Part shown: in pieces, positions 16,549-25,924 of the stretch
Position numbering within the stretch: the stretch's first letter is position 1
Layout of the letters: every line of letters starts with the position of its first letter
From: Deltaproteobacteria bacterium
GTDB lineage: Bacteria > Myxococcota > UBA727 > VGSZ01
Reading direction: 5' to 3'
Assembly: GCA_016177705.1 (NCBI GenBank)
Contig: JACOUT010000003.1
Span: 1-64,000, forward strand
Length of the DNA stretch: 64,000 bases
The notes under the pieces: generated by a model
The model's input: the letters and a program-made list of their open reading frames with translations, nothing else
Told to the model about the DNA's origin: nothing
Databases searched by the model: none
Translations under genes and position numbers: made by a program

Positions 16549-19161
16549 ATGATGGACGGCTTCCCAAACGAGAGCGACCGCAGCGCGCGCCCGACGCTGC
16601 TCGAGCTGGCGCGAGCCGCTTTCGAGCATCGTTTGGCGCGCCTGGCGCTGGTCGTGCTTGTGGTGCTCTCGCTGGTGCCGCTCTCGGGCGCCTGGGACGC
16701 GTTGCTACGCCCGGTGTTCCTGGTGGTGTTCGGTGGCGAGCTGCTGGTGCGCTGGCGGTCATGGCGCGAACAGCCGCACGCGCTCGGCGCCGCACAGATC
16801 GGGCTCGCCGTAGCCGACGTCGTCGCCTTCATCAGCTTCCTGCCCATCGACGCGCTGGTGGGTCATGAGCAGGCGCAGCTGCTGGCACTGCTGCGGCTGA
16901 CGCGCCTGTTGATGCTGTTGCGCTTCGCGCGCGCGCTGGCGCTCGACATCTACGCCATCGTCACGCGGCGCGAGCAACTCCAGCAGTTCGGCCTGGTCAC
17001 CGGCGCGGTGCTGTTCCTCGCCTTCGTCAGCGCCGCCATCCTGACCCAGCTCGCGATCCCGCACGACGTCGACAACCCGGGTTCCTTCATCGAGCAGCTC
17101 TGGTGGTCGTTTCGCCAGATCGAGAGCCCGGACAACCTGGTGCGCACACCGCGGGTCAACCTGGTGGTGTTGGCGCTGTCGCTTGGCCTGACCATCACCG
17201 GCGTGTTCGTCATCTCGTTCGTCATCGGCATCGGCACCAACGTCGTCGATCAGGTGGTGGCGGCCGAGCGACGGCGCCCGCTCCACTATCGGGGCCACAC
17301 GTTGGTGAGCGGGCCGGTGCACGGCAGCGAGATCCTGATCCGCGAGTACGTACGCATCTACGCCAAGAACCGCCAGATCCCCTCGCCCGAACGCCTGTTC
17401 ACCTGGCTCAAACACTCGAACCCGCTGCGCTCCGCCAAGCAGTTCCCGCGCGTGGCGCTGCTCGGTCGCCGTGAGGAGCCGCCGCCGTTCTTGTGGGAGC
17501 CGCTGATGCGCTGGGTGGCGTACCGCGAGGGCGATCCGGCCGAGCCAGCCTCGCTCGACCGTGTCGCCGCCGCGCGCGCCAAGCGCGCCATCCTGCTCGC
17601 TCGTGACGAGCTGGTGCATGAGGCCGACGCAGTCAACATCGCCACGCTCGCCGCCTTCCGCGCCAAGAACGCCGAGGCGCACGTCTTCGTCGAGGTCATC
17701 GACTCGGACGCGGTACCGTTGGTCAAGCAGGTCGGCGGCAAGGGGACGTTCGCGCTCGACATGCCGCGGCTGCTCGGCATGTTGATGTGCCAGCACTTGC
17801 TGACCCCGGGCATGCAGCGGCTCTACCACGACCTGCTCACCGCCGACGGCAGCGAGCTGTACACCCACGTCTACGTCGACGAGGGCGAGCGGGCGGCGCT
17901 GCGGCGTCTGTCCTCGGGCACCGCGACGGTCTCGTTCGACGCGCTCGCGCGCTTCGCGCTGGCCAGGCACGGCGTGCACCTGATCGGCGTCATGCTCGGC
18001 GGACGCGAGGCATCGCGCGCCGCCTCGGGCGTGGTGCTGGTCGAGGGGCTGGTGCCGTGGCTCAACCCGCACGTCGTCGACCCCGCCGACGCCACCAAGC
18101 TCGGCGCCCTCGGCGCACGCCCCGGCGTGGTGCCGCTCGCCAGCCTGCGCGGCGTCGTCGGCTTCGCCGAGAGCTATCTGCCGCTGCAGGCCGCGGCCGC
18201 CGACATCGCGCGCGGCGCGTGGAGTGGGCTCGCCGACGAGCACCCCGTGGACGCCGCCATCGACGCCCTGCGCGCCGCCACCACGTTCCAGGTCCCGGGC
18301 ACGCGGCACGTCGCCATGATCGGCGCCTCGGACGCCCTGCCGTCGATGCTGCGTGAGCTGTCGCGCTACGTGCCGGGGGTGGAGGTAACGTTGTTCGTCT
18401 CGCAGCGCGGCGGCGAACGCGTGGCGCTGACGCGACGGCTCGAGCAGCTCGGCGTCGGCTTCGACGCGCGCGACCCAGCGCCGGGCGCCGACGGGCGCAG
18501 CTTCGCGCTCGAGCGCGGTGGACGCATTACCATCTACTCGCACGACGGGCCCGACCTGTCGGGCTTCGCCGCGCGCGTTCTGGCACGTATCCCGCCCGTC
18601 GAGGCCGCCGTGTTCCTGTCGGAGCCCGAGGGCGACGAGCGCGACGCGCGCGTCGCCATGCGCATCCTGCGCTTCGCGCGCCTGCTCGAGGAGGGCAAGG
18701 TGCCACGCGGCGCCTCGCTGCACGTGCTGGCGGAGTTCCTGTCGATCGAGAAAGGTGCGCGCATCCAGGGTCATCTCGACCCGCGGAGCTGCGGCTTCAC
18801 CGACGCGAGCTGCATGAGGCTCACGCTGGTGTCGACCGACACCATCAAGAACTACTTCATGGTGCACAGCGCCTTCGTCCCCGGCGTCGTCGACCTGTAC
18901 GAGATGCTGCTCGAGGAGCGGGGCCAAGAGATTGTGCGCTTCACCTTCACGCCGCCGGCGCACGGGCCGTCGACCACCACCATCCGCGCGCTGCAGCGGG
19001 CGCTCGCCCCGTCGGGATCGATCCCGTTCGCCGTGGAGATGGCGGATGAGCGGTTATTCCTGGCGCCACCCGCCTCCTACCCCCTGACGGTGTCGGACAT
19101 TCGCGGTGTCTATGCGGTCTCGGATCAGACCTACGCGAGCCGGCTGCCGCAACGCGCCTGA
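16549..19161 (+). CDS. CASTOR/POLLUX-like ion channel with tandem RCK domains
   Basis: About 870 residues. The N-terminal 240 residues contain five or six membrane segments (LALVVLVVLSLVPLSG, FLVVFGGELLV, VADVVAFISFLPI, LVTGAVLFLAFVSAAIL, LGLTITGVFVISFVIGIG). Between the last two is a pore-loop-like stretch, LWWSFRQIESPDNLV. The remaining 600 residues fold as TrkA-N/RCK-type Rossmann repeats (HTLVSGPVHGSEILIREYV, RHVAMIGASDALPSML, AAVFLSEPEGDERDARV). This is the layout of CASTOR/POLLUX-type channels. The potassium filter TVGYG is absent, so selectivity cannot be assumed. Several starts are possible; I chose the first ATG after a weak upstream frame. Confidence 0.8.
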   Translation: MMDGFPNESDRSARPTLLELARAAFEHRLARLALVVLVVLSLVPLSGAWDALLRPVFLVVFGGELLVRWRSWREQPHALGAAQIGLAVADVVAFISFLPIDALVGHEQAQLLALLRLTRLLMLLRFARALALDIYAIVTRREQLQQFGLVTGAVLFLAFVSAAILTQLAIPHDVDNPGSFIEQLWWSFRQIESPDNLVRTPRVNLVVLALSLGLTITGVFVISFVIGIGTNVVDQVVAAERRRPLHYRGHTLVSGPVHGSEILIREYVRIYAKNRQIPSPERLFTWLKHSNPLRSAKQFPRVALLGRREEPPPFLWEPLMRWVAYREGDPAEPASLDRVAAARAKRAILLARDELVHEADAVNIATLAAFRAKNAEAHVFVEVIDSDAVPLVKQVGGKGTFALDMPRLLGMLMCQHLLTPGMQRLYHDLLTADGSELYTHVYVDEGERAALRRLSSGTATVSFDALARFALARHGVHLIGVMLGGREASRAASGVVLVEGLVPWLNPHVVDPADATKLGALGARPGVVPLASLRGVVGFAESYLPLQAAAADIARGAWSGLADEHPVDAAIDALRAATTFQVPGTRHVAMIGASDALPSMLRELSRYVPGVEVTLFVSQRGGERVALTRRLEQLGVGFDARDPAPGADGRSFALERGGRITIYSHDGPDLSGFAARVLARIPPVEAAVFLSEPEGDERDARVAMRILRFARLLEEGKVPRGASLHVLAEFLSIEKGARIQGHLDPRSCGFTDASCMRLTLVSTDTIKNYFMVHSAFVPGVVDLYEMLLEERGQEIVRFTFTPPAHGPSTTTIRALQRALAPSGSIPFAVEMADERLFLAPPASYPLTVSDIRGVYAVSDQTYASRLPQRA

Positions 19162-19208
19162 GACCCGCGCATCAGATCGTACGTACCCGGCAACGGGCGG
19201 AGACCCCT

Positions 19209-19589
19209 ATGGCGACCACGACAGCTACCGATGCCAACTTCAACGAGATCGTCGAGAAGAACGGCATCGTGTTCATCGACTTCTGGGCGGAGTGGTGCGG
19301 TCCGTGTAAGCGCTTTGCGCCGGTCTTCGAGGCGGCGAGCGACCAGCACACCGACGTGGTGTTCGCCAAGGTCGACACCGAGGCCGAGCAGGCGCTCGCC
19401 GGCGCCTTCGGCATTCGCTCGATCCCGACCTTGATGGTGTTCCGCGACCAGGTGCTGATCTTCCAGCAGGCCGGCTCGCTGCCCGCGGCCGCGCTCGAGG
19501 AGCTGGTCGTCAAGGTCAAGGCGCTCGACATGGAGAAGGTCAAGGCCGAGATCGCGGAGCACGAGAAGAGGCAAGCCGCTTCGGGGTGA
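19209..19589 (+). CDS. trxA: Thioredoxin
   Basis: This 126-residue protein has the full thioredoxin fold and redox motif: FWAEWCGPCKRF near residue 30, VDTEAEQALAGAFGI, and the cis-Pro in IRSIPTLMVF. It reduces disulfides in the cytosol; no signal peptide is present. The last 20 residues (VKAEIAEHEKRQAASG) form a charged helical extension beyond the usual 105-110 residue length. Its start is 47 bases after the channel stop, on the same strand. Several thioredoxins are usual in such genomes, so the housekeeping symbol is tentative. Confidence 0.92.
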   Translation: MATTTATDANFNEIVEKNGIVFIDFWAEWCGPCKRFAPVFEAASDQHTDVVFAKVDTEAEQALAGAFGIRSIPTLMVFRDQVLIFQQAGSLPAAALEELVVKVKALDMEKVKAEIAEHEKRQAASG

Positions 19590-19655
19590 CGTCCCACGAC
19601 GAGTCAGCCCTCGCCTGAACTGCGCGCCCGCTCTGTGGAGCGCTACGCTGCCGGG

Positions 19656-21068
19656 GTGCACCATCGCTTGGTCACGCTCGCCGCGCTGTGCGCGCTGGCG
19701 CTCATCGACCCCGCCTGCCCTGCCCCGGTGGTCTCGCTCGCGTGCGGCGGCGACGCCGATTGCCCAGCCGGCTATGCCTGCGTCGAAGCGGTCTGCTTCA
19801 CCGCGGCGAACGAGGGCGAGGGCGAGGGCGAGGGTGAGGGCGAGGGTGAGGGCGAAGGTGAGGGTGAGGGCGAAGGAGAAGGTGAGGGTGAGAGCGAAGG
19901 AGAAGGTGAGGGCGAAGGAGAAGGTGAGGGCGAAGGAGAAGGTGAGGGTGAGGGCGAAGGAGAAGGTGAGGGCGAAGGAGAAGGTGAGGGCGAAGGAGAA
20001 GGTGAGGGCGATCTCGGCTTCAACGCCGACAACCTGGACGCCTCGACGCTGACCCCGATTGGCACCTTCGATTTGCCGGCCGGCTGCGTCGCCGTCTACG
20101 ACACGACGACGGAGGTCTTCACCAGTGGCGGCGTCTGCGCTGCGGCGGCGATCGACGCCGGCGCGCTGTCCGCTCTGCCGGACGGCGGCCTGGCCGTGAC
20201 GCTGACGCACCTGTGGATCCCGACGACGTCGTCGCTGACGGTGCGCGGTGGACGCGCCGTCACCTTCGTGGTCTTCGGCGACGCTGTCATCGAGGGCACC
20301 CTCAGCGTGGGTGCGGACCTGGCGTCGCCGGGCGCGGGCGCGCGCAGCGCCGCGAGCTGCGCCACCTCTGCGGGCGGCACGGCGCCGGACGACAGCTCGG
20401 GCGCGGGAGGCGGCGGCGGTGGAGCGTTCGGCGGCCTCGGTGGCAGCGGCGCGGCCGGTGACACCGGCGACAACTCGCCGGCGGGCGCGGGGGGCACGCC
20501 CACCGTCTCGGCTGCGACGCGCGCAGGCGGCTGCCCGGGCGGCGGCGGCGGCGCGGGCAACAGCATCGGTAGCGGCGGCAGCGGTGGCGCGGGCGGCGGC
20601 GCATTGCAGCTCGCCGTGCAGGGCACGCTCACCATCAGCGGCACCGTCGGCGCACCGGGCGGCGGTGGCGCCGGGTGCAGCGGCGGCGATGCTGCGGGCG
20701 GCGGCGGCGGCGCGGGTGGTCGCGTCGTGCTCGAGGCGGGCACCTTGACCTCGAGCGGCTTCATCACCGCCAACGGCGGTGGCGGCGGTGGCGGCTGCGG
20801 CGACTCGGGCACCAACGGCGGCGAGGGCGACAACGGCGCGCTGCAGAGCGGCACGGCAGCGAGCGGTGGAGCTGTGAGTGGCACCCCTGCTGGTGCTGGC
20901 GGCGTCGGCGGCGCGCAGTCGAGTGCAAACGGCGGCACTGCCCCCGACACCAGCGACAATGGCGGCGGTGGTGGTGGCGGTGGCGTCGGCGTCGTCATCC
21001 TGCGCGCGCTCGTCTGCGGCGGCGTCTCGGGGCTCACGAGCCCGGCGGCCACCTGTCAGCCGTTTTGA
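19656..21068 (+). CDS. Gly-rich lipoprotein with very long GEGE linker
   Basis: 470 residues from the GTG at 19656, chosen because it begins a short signal ([20 protein letters not shown]). A small Cys module follows ([18 protein letters not shown]), then about 67 residues of Gly-Glu repeat. The rest (about 120-470) is a beta-rich Gly/Ser/Ala protein with runs of GGGGG alternating with short hydrophobic strands ([31 protein letters not shown]). That pattern fits a beta-helix or adhesin-like surface protein. No catalytic motif is seen. Confidence 0.72.
   Translation: MHHRLVTLAALCALALIDPACPAPVVSLACGGDADCPAGYACVEAVCFTAANEGEGEGEGEGEGEGEGEGEGEGEGEGESEGEGEGEGEGEGEGEGEGEGEGEGEGEGEGEGEGEGEGDLGFNADNLDASTLTPIGTFDLPAGCVAVYDTTTEVFTSGGVCAAAAIDAGALSALPDGGLAVTLTHLWIPTTSSLTVRGGRAVTFVVFGDAVIEGTLSVGADLASPGAGARSAASCATSAGGTAPDDSSGAGGGGGGAFGGLGGSGAAGDTGDNSPAGAGGTPTVSAATRAGGCPGGGGGAGNSIGSGGSGGAGGGALQLAVQGTLTISGTVGAPGGGGAGCSGGDAAGGGGGAGGRVVLEAGTLTSSGFITANGGGGGGGCGDSGTNGGEGDNGALQSGTAASGGAVSGTPAGAGGVGGAQSSANGGTAPDTSDNGGGGGGGGVGVVILRALVCGGVSGLTSPAATCQPF
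19811..20010 (+). repeat. Gly-Glu coding tandem repeat, longest in window
   Basis: About 200 bases of GGCGAAGGAGAAGGTGAG-type 18-base units, the longest such tract in the window, encoding about 67 residues. One unit has a GAG-to-AGC change (a Ser among the Glu), useful as a marker of unit order. Confidence 0.88.
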
Positions 21069-21077
21069 CGTCGTGGC

Positions 21078-22361
21078 TCAGTAGTAGAGGTACGGCCACC
21101 AGCTCTTCATGGGCGTGCCGTCGGCGGCCACCTTGTCGGTGTGCGGGCCCGGCCAGCGCTGGCGCCACCAGACCAGAAAGGGCCCCATGCAGTCGGGCGC
21201 GAGCTCGCGGTAGGGCGCGAAGGCGGCGTTGGTGAACTCCGCCTTGTCGTCGGTGCCGTCGCCGTAGTGATCGCAGCTCGTCAGCACGGGTCCGGCGTTG
21301 AGCAGGTCGTACTGCGCGCGGCCGTTCGGCGGCCAGTGCACGTTGCCGCAGACGGCGTCGTAGTCCGCGATCTCGCCGCTGCCGGCGTCGAGCACGTAGG
21401 CCACCGACGTCGTCGTCGGGTACGCGAGGCACGGGCGATCGTAGGGGCAGGCGTACCAGCTATCGGCCGGCACGCCGTAGCGCTCGTCGAGGCGGTAGTT
21501 GGCGAACGGGATGAAGTGGCGCGAGAAGGCAGGCACGATGTCCTCGTTCCAGGCGCCGATCGACTCGAGCCCGTGGCCCAGGCTCTCCAAGAAGCAGCCG
21601 GGCCCGCGCGTCGAGTTCACCCAGCCGATGCGCACGGTGCGCGCGCACGGGATGTCGTCCTCCTCGTCGAAACAGCCGTTGCCGGCGCAGCGGTCCATGG
21701 CGCCGGTCGGGTTGCCTTCGAGGTCGTAGACCGGCTTGTGCTCGAGGATCTCGGCCGCGCTCACGTCGGGGGTGTCGCCGTCGCCGTAGACCCAGATCTC
21801 GTGCACCAGGCCGCGGTCGATGGCCGTACACAGGTCGAGCGGCCCATCGCCGGGGCGGTCGGGGTCGCGCAGGTCCAGAAGCGCCGTGTACTCGGCGCTG
21901 AACAACGCCTCGTAATCGAAGCCCCACATGCCGAGCACGGGGTCCTCGCGCGGGTAGCGTGAGCTGTTGACGCGCGGCGCGCCCGGGGTGGCGTCGTCGC
22001 GCAGGTCGACCACGCCGAACACCTCGGGCTCGAGCGCGGGCAGTGCCTCGGCGTCGACGTCGCCCTTGGGACGGCTCGACTCGGTGAGCCCCGCGATGAT
22101 GCGATCGGCCAGGTCGCGCGCGGCCCCGAGCGTGTCGCCGTCGACGAAGTCGAGCACCAGCACGCGCGGGCGCAGCACGTCGATCTCGTCGTGGTGCTCG
22201 ATGAGCCAGCGATCGGAATTGGCGCGGCTCGCCTGGTTCGGCCACGCTACCGGCCCCTCCGGCGGCGGAGGTTCGACCTCGTCACGGCAGCCCGCCGCGA
22301 ACGTGAGCGCACACAGCGCAGCGATCGAGGTCGAGCGATGCACGAGCGGCGACGCGGTCAT
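21078..22361 (-). CDS. Lipoprotein of unknown function
   Basis: 427 residues from an ATG at 22361 with a lipoprotein signal (STSIAALCALTFAAGC). The body begins with WPNQASRANSDRWLIEHHDEIDVLRPRVLVLDFV and contains Cys pairs (RCAGNGCFDEEDDIPC, YACPYDRPCLAYP). A few segments such as IGWVNSTRGPGCFLESLGHG and SRHFIPFANYRLDE recall a metal-dependent or hydrolase-like fold, but I cannot name a family. It diverges from the EEP-family gene at 22453 with 91 bases between starts. Location is probably the outer membrane. Confidence 0.68.
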   Translation of the reverse strand: MTASPLVHRSTSIAALCALTFAAGCRDEVEPPPPEGPVAWPNQASRANSDRWLIEHHDEIDVLRPRVLVLDFVDGDTLGAARDLADRIIAGLTESSRPKGDVDAEALPALEPEVFGVVDLRDDATPGAPRVNSSRYPREDPVLGMWGFDYEALFSAEYTALLDLRDPDRPGDGPLDLCTAIDRGLVHEIWVYGDGDTPDVSAAEILEHKPVYDLEGNPTGAMDRCAGNGCFDEEDDIPCARTVRIGWVNSTRGPGCFLESLGHGLESIGAWNEDIVPAFSRHFIPFANYRLDERYGVPADSWYACPYDRPCLAYPTTTSVAYVLDAGSGEIADYDAVCGNVHWPPNGRAQYDLLNAGPVLTSCDHYGDGTDDKAEFTNAAFAPYRELAPDCMGPFLVWWRQRWPGPHTDKVAADGTPMKSWWPYLYY

Positions 22362-22452
22362 CGACGGCAGCCTGCCAACCATGACCGGCGGGTCAATCGG
22401 GCGGGGACGCGACCGTCGTTGCGCGCCGCGGCGTGGCAGCTAGCGTGCGCCG

Positions 22453-23775
22453 ATGCTGCCTGCCCTCGCCCCTCGCCGCGCCTCGCTGCCCTCTTGCCTG
22501 GCGCTCGCCTGCTCGCTCGCCGCCTCGTGCGCGCCGCCCGATGTCTTCCCGCTCGGCAGCGACGAGTACGACGACAAGGCTGTCGCCGAGACGCCCGCGT
22601 CCTACCTGCTCGACGCGCTCGGCGAGGACTCGGGCACGCTCGGTGAGCTGGTCGGCCGCGAGCCTGACGCGTTCGCCTTCGGAGGGGCGCCCAACCCGAC
22701 CGAGCTGTTGACGTCGACCAGCGCGCTCGACGACGCGCGCGGCACCACCGGCACCTCGGCCATGCGTGTGCTCTCCTACAACGTGGCGCTGCTCGACGCG
22801 CAGATCTTCTGGGTCATCCCCTACAAGCGCACGCCTACGCTCGACGAGCGACGCGACGTCATCCCCGAGCTGGTGTTCGCCACGGGCGCCGACGTCATCG
22901 GCCTGCAAGAGGTGTGGCGACAGCAGGACGTCGACGCGTTCCTGGCGCGCGCCGAGACCGACGGCTACCGCGGCTTCGTGCACGAGCGAAACGAGGGCAA
23001 CGACGGCGTCATGGTGTTCGTGCGCGAGGACAAGATCGCGGGCGACGCGACGCTCGCCGATCACCACGTCTACCTCTCGCAAGACGGCCTCGAAAACTTC
23101 CCCGGCCCGGGCATTCGGCGTGGCTGGATGGAGGTGGCCTTCACGCACGTCGACGTCGGGCCGGTGCGCGTCTTCAACACGCACATGCAGGCCTTCCCCG
23201 AGAGCTGGCAGGGCCGCATGTTGCAGGGTCGCGAGCTCGGCATCGCCGCGCGCACGCACTCGACCGCAGAGGAGCTGGTGATCGTCACCGGCGATCTGAA
23301 CGCCGGACCCTACTACCAGGAGGCCACCTGGCAGCCGCCCGAGGGCGAGCAGCAGACGGAGTGGTTCCACAACGCCATGAGCTACCCGTTGTTGCTCGCG
23401 TACGGCGACCTGGTCGACGCCGCCGTGATGGGACGGCCAGCCGAGCGCGCCGCCAGCGACGTCACGCGCGGCGACACGGTGGTGAACGACGCGAGCACCT
23501 CGACCGAGATCCCGGGCGCCGCCGAGGGATGGTGCGACGAGACGCCGAACGACACCTTCACGGCCACCGACTGCAATCGGCTGTACTTCTTGCAGTACGC
23601 CGGCACGGAGTACCCGGCGCGGCTCGATCACGTGCACGTGCGCGATCGGCCGGACCTGTCGGTGACGGGGTCGTGGGTGCGGTTCACGGGGAAGCGGCGG
23701 TTTACCAACGTCGACATCGAGCCGAGCGATCACTATGGGGTGGAGGTGGAGCTGCGGCTTGCGACCGTGCAGTAG
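22453..23775 (+). CDS. Lipoprotein EEP-family phosphodiesterase (sphingomyelinase C-like)
   Basis: 440 residues with a lipoprotein signal (LALACSLAASC) and a 75-residue spacer before an endonuclease/exonuclease/phosphatase domain. All family signatures are there in order: MRVLSYNVALLD (Asn), IGLQEVWRQ (metal Glu), VFNTHMQAFPESWQGRM (His), VIVTGDLNAGP (Asp/Asn) and the end pair LDHVHVRD and EPSDHYGVEVEL (Asp/His). The order and the NTHMQ element resemble neutral sphingomyelinase C and secreted phosphodiesterases more than DNA repair nucleases. It likely cleaves phosphodiester lipids or extracellular DNA at the cell surface; substrate is inferred. Confidence 0.85.
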   Translation: MLPALAPRRASLPSCLALACSLAASCAPPDVFPLGSDEYDDKAVAETPASYLLDALGEDSGTLGELVGREPDAFAFGGAPNPTELLTSTSALDDARGTTGTSAMRVLSYNVALLDAQIFWVIPYKRTPTLDERRDVIPELVFATGADVIGLQEVWRQQDVDAFLARAETDGYRGFVHERNEGNDGVMVFVREDKIAGDATLADHHVYLSQDGLENFPGPGIRRGWMEVAFTHVDVGPVRVFNTHMQAFPESWQGRMLQGRELGIAARTHSTAEELVIVTGDLNAGPYYQEATWQPPEGEQQTEWFHNAMSYPLLLAYGDLVDAAVMGRPAERAASDVTRGDTVVNDASTSTEIPGAAEGWCDETPNDTFTATDCNRLYFLQYAGTEYPARLDHVHVRDRPDLSVTGSWVRFTGKRRFTNVDIEPSDHYGVEVELRLATVQ

Positions 23776-23781
23776 TGGCGG

Positions 23782-25893
23782 TCAGCAGCCGTTGGTGACG
23801 CCAGGGCAGGTCGGGTCCTTGTTGTTGGTGACGGTCGGCGTGGTGTCGCGCGTCTGCAATGGGCAGTACAGCTGCTCGACTTCCTGGCAGCTTAGGAGGC
23901 TGTTGTTCGTGACGGTGAAGTTGCTCGCTGCGCCAGTGTCCTTGAGCATTGGAGCTTCGATGTTGTCGAGCTTCGCGTTTCCCGAGAAGTAGACGCCTCC
24001 GACGCCGGTGGTAGTGAGCGCTGGCAGCGACAGCGTCACGATCGACGGGCTGGACACCAGCCACACCCCGGTTGTGATCGATTCGAGCGCCGGGAACGAG
24101 AGCGTGTCGATGCCGATGCTCTCCAGCTGAAGCGATGCTGTTGATGCCCGGAGTGAGGGAAACCAGGCATCCACCAGGCTGGGCAGGTTCAGAAGACCAA
24201 CCCGACCTGACGCAGCAAGTGCTGGCGCCGACACGGCTTCGAGACTTGAACAATCCGTGATGTCAATGTGCCCACTCGACGACAGCTCGGGAAAGTCGAT
24301 GGACACCATTGCCGCGCACCCGTCGATCGCGACACCGCCAGCGGTTGTGAGCGATGGGGCAGTCAACGAGCTCAACCCCCCTACACCGTCTACCTGAAAG
24401 AAGTCGGCGGTCGCGAGGTTTGGAACCGAGATAGAGCCGACCTGACCGATATTACTCACACCGAAGTAGCCGCCGACGTTCCGCAGGTTCGGCGCCGAGA
24501 TCGTCATCGGACCAGATGCGGCGGTGAGCGGCCCAATATCCAGCGCGCCTCCCATCTGCTCGAGCACGCCGAGGTCGAGAGCGGCAAGGGTCACGTTGTC
24601 GATGGCGTTGTCTCCCATCGCGAAGCGCGACGACATGAGTGTCCCCAGATCCGCCTCGGTGGTGTCCCGCCAGATCACCTGCCACCCGCCGGCCGTGCTC
24701 GGTGACGGATCGCCACCCGGCGCCGAGCAGCGCAACGTGTAGACCGCGACCGCTGGGCCAGTGGTAAGCAGCGCCACCGTACCGGCACCCATGTCCGCTA
24801 CGCCGTCATTGAGCACGCATGATCCACCCGCCTCAGTACCGGCGACCCCAATCTGAAACTCGAGCGTTGCGGCACCGACAAGAGCCTCGATCCCGGGGAT
24901 GTGCGCATCGAACGACAAGATGCGTGGCCGGATGCGCACGAGCGCGGGTGTCGACGACGCCGTGACGTCGCCGATCGAGCACTCGACCGCATACGCGCGC
25001 ACCGCAGTGGGAGCCGTCAGCGCGAAGGCGCGCTGCTCGCCGTCGATCGTCTCCGCCGCGCTCCCTTCACTGCGCCGGTCGCTGCCGTCCTCGGCCGTCG
25101 ACACCAGTACGCAGGTCGCAGCGACGTCGACCGACACCGTCAGCGCCACGTCGTCGCCCCAGGTGATGATGGCCGGCGGCGACGTCACCTCTGCCACCTC
25201 GAGCACCACCAGCTCGATGGTCCGGGGGATGGGCCCGTCGCTGCCGGCGCAGGTCAGCGTGTAGCTCTTGTCGTCGTCCGCGATGTCGGTGAAGGAGCCG
25301 GCGCCATCGACCAGCACCGGCTGCGCCAAGTTGGCGCCGACGCCGTCCGTCGTCACGGTGCACACCGACACGCCCTCGACGGTGAACGTGTAGGTGACCG
25401 TGGCGCCGGGCAGCGCGACCGTCGGGCCTTGCAGCTCGGAGACGTCATGCACCACGAAGGCGAGGCTCTCGCTGCTCGCCTCATCGCACACGATCTGCAA
25501 GCTCTCGCTCTGCTCGACGACGTAGGCGGCGCTCGTCGCGGCAGTGACGTCGACGGTGGTGGCAATCCCGTCAGCCTCGAGCGCGCAATTGGTGACGTCG
25601 GCCAGCGTCCAGGCGAGCGTGACGTCGAGGCGCTCGTCGCCCTCGACCGCGCCGGCTGTGAGCTGCAAGGTCGCCGACGGGTTCGGCTCACCCTCACCCT
25701 CACCCTCGCCCTCACCCTCGCCCTCACCCTCGGCGGCGCCCTCGGGCACGCAGAAGGTGCCTGCGGAGGAAGCGGCGCACACGTCGCCCTCCGCGCAGTC
25801 GGAGTTCTTCGAGCAGGGGACGCCGCCGGTGCAGGCGGAGCAGCCGGCGAACGGGACGACCACGAGGAGGGCGAGCAGCAGGCGGCACAGCAT
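23782..25893 (-). CDS. Lipoprotein with Ig-like domains and leucine-rich-type repeats
   Basis: 703 residues from the ATG at 25893. A lipoprotein signal (LLLALLVVVPFAGC), a Cys module (CSKNSDCAEGDVC) and a short GEGE linker precede several beta domains (about 75-390). Residues about 450-680 are a repeat region with the pattern S.PSL...G.....I..L.S....PAL, like the bacterial receptor-L/LRR-type surface repeats. It ends in a small Cys pair (LLSCQEVEQLYC, CPGVTNGC). The DNA for the repeat half (about 23.85-24.7 kb) is visibly poorer in G+C than the first half. Surface recognition or adhesion is a reasonable guess. Confidence 0.75.
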   Translation of the reverse strand: MLCRLLLALLVVVPFAGCSACTGGVPCSKNSDCAEGDVCAASSAGTFCVPEGAAEGEGEGEGEGEGEGEPNPSATLQLTAGAVEGDERLDVTLAWTLADVTNCALEADGIATTVDVTAATSAAYVVEQSESLQIVCDEASSESLAFVVHDVSELQGPTVALPGATVTYTFTVEGVSVCTVTTDGVGANLAQPVLVDGAGSFTDIADDDKSYTLTCAGSDGPIPRTIELVVLEVAEVTSPPAIITWGDDVALTVSVDVAATCVLVSTAEDGSDRRSEGSAAETIDGEQRAFALTAPTAVRAYAVECSIGDVTASSTPALVRIRPRILSFDAHIPGIEALVGAATLEFQIGVAGTEAGGSCVLNDGVADMGAGTVALLTTGPAVAVYTLRCSAPGGDPSPSTAGGWQVIWRDTTEADLGTLMSSRFAMGDNAIDNVTLAALDLGVLEQMGGALDIGPLTAASGPMTISAPNLRNVGGYFGVSNIGQVGSISVPNLATADFFQVDGVGGLSSLTAPSLTTAGGVAIDGCAAMVSIDFPELSSSGHIDITDCSSLEAVSAPALAASGRVGLLNLPSLVDAWFPSLRASTASLQLESIGIDTLSFPALESITTGVWLVSSPSIVTLSLPALTTTGVGGVYFSGNAKLDNIEAPMLKDTGAASNFTVTNNSLLSCQEVEQLYCPLQTRDTTPTVTNNKDPTCPGVTNGC
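25687..25732 (-). repeat. Short Gly-Glu coding repeat
   Basis: About 46 bases of CTCACC/CTCGCC units encoding [16 protein letters not shown] next to the Cys module of the repeat lipoprotein. Confidence 0.8.
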
Positions 25894-25924
25894 GGCGCGA
25901 ACCTGCCGCGAGGTCAGCGCCACT

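Noticed and set aside
19811..20010. CRISPR array
   Set aside because: The repeats are back-to-back coding units without spacers, in frame with a lipoprotein; the same holds for the tracts at 9459, 12181, 16130 and 25687.
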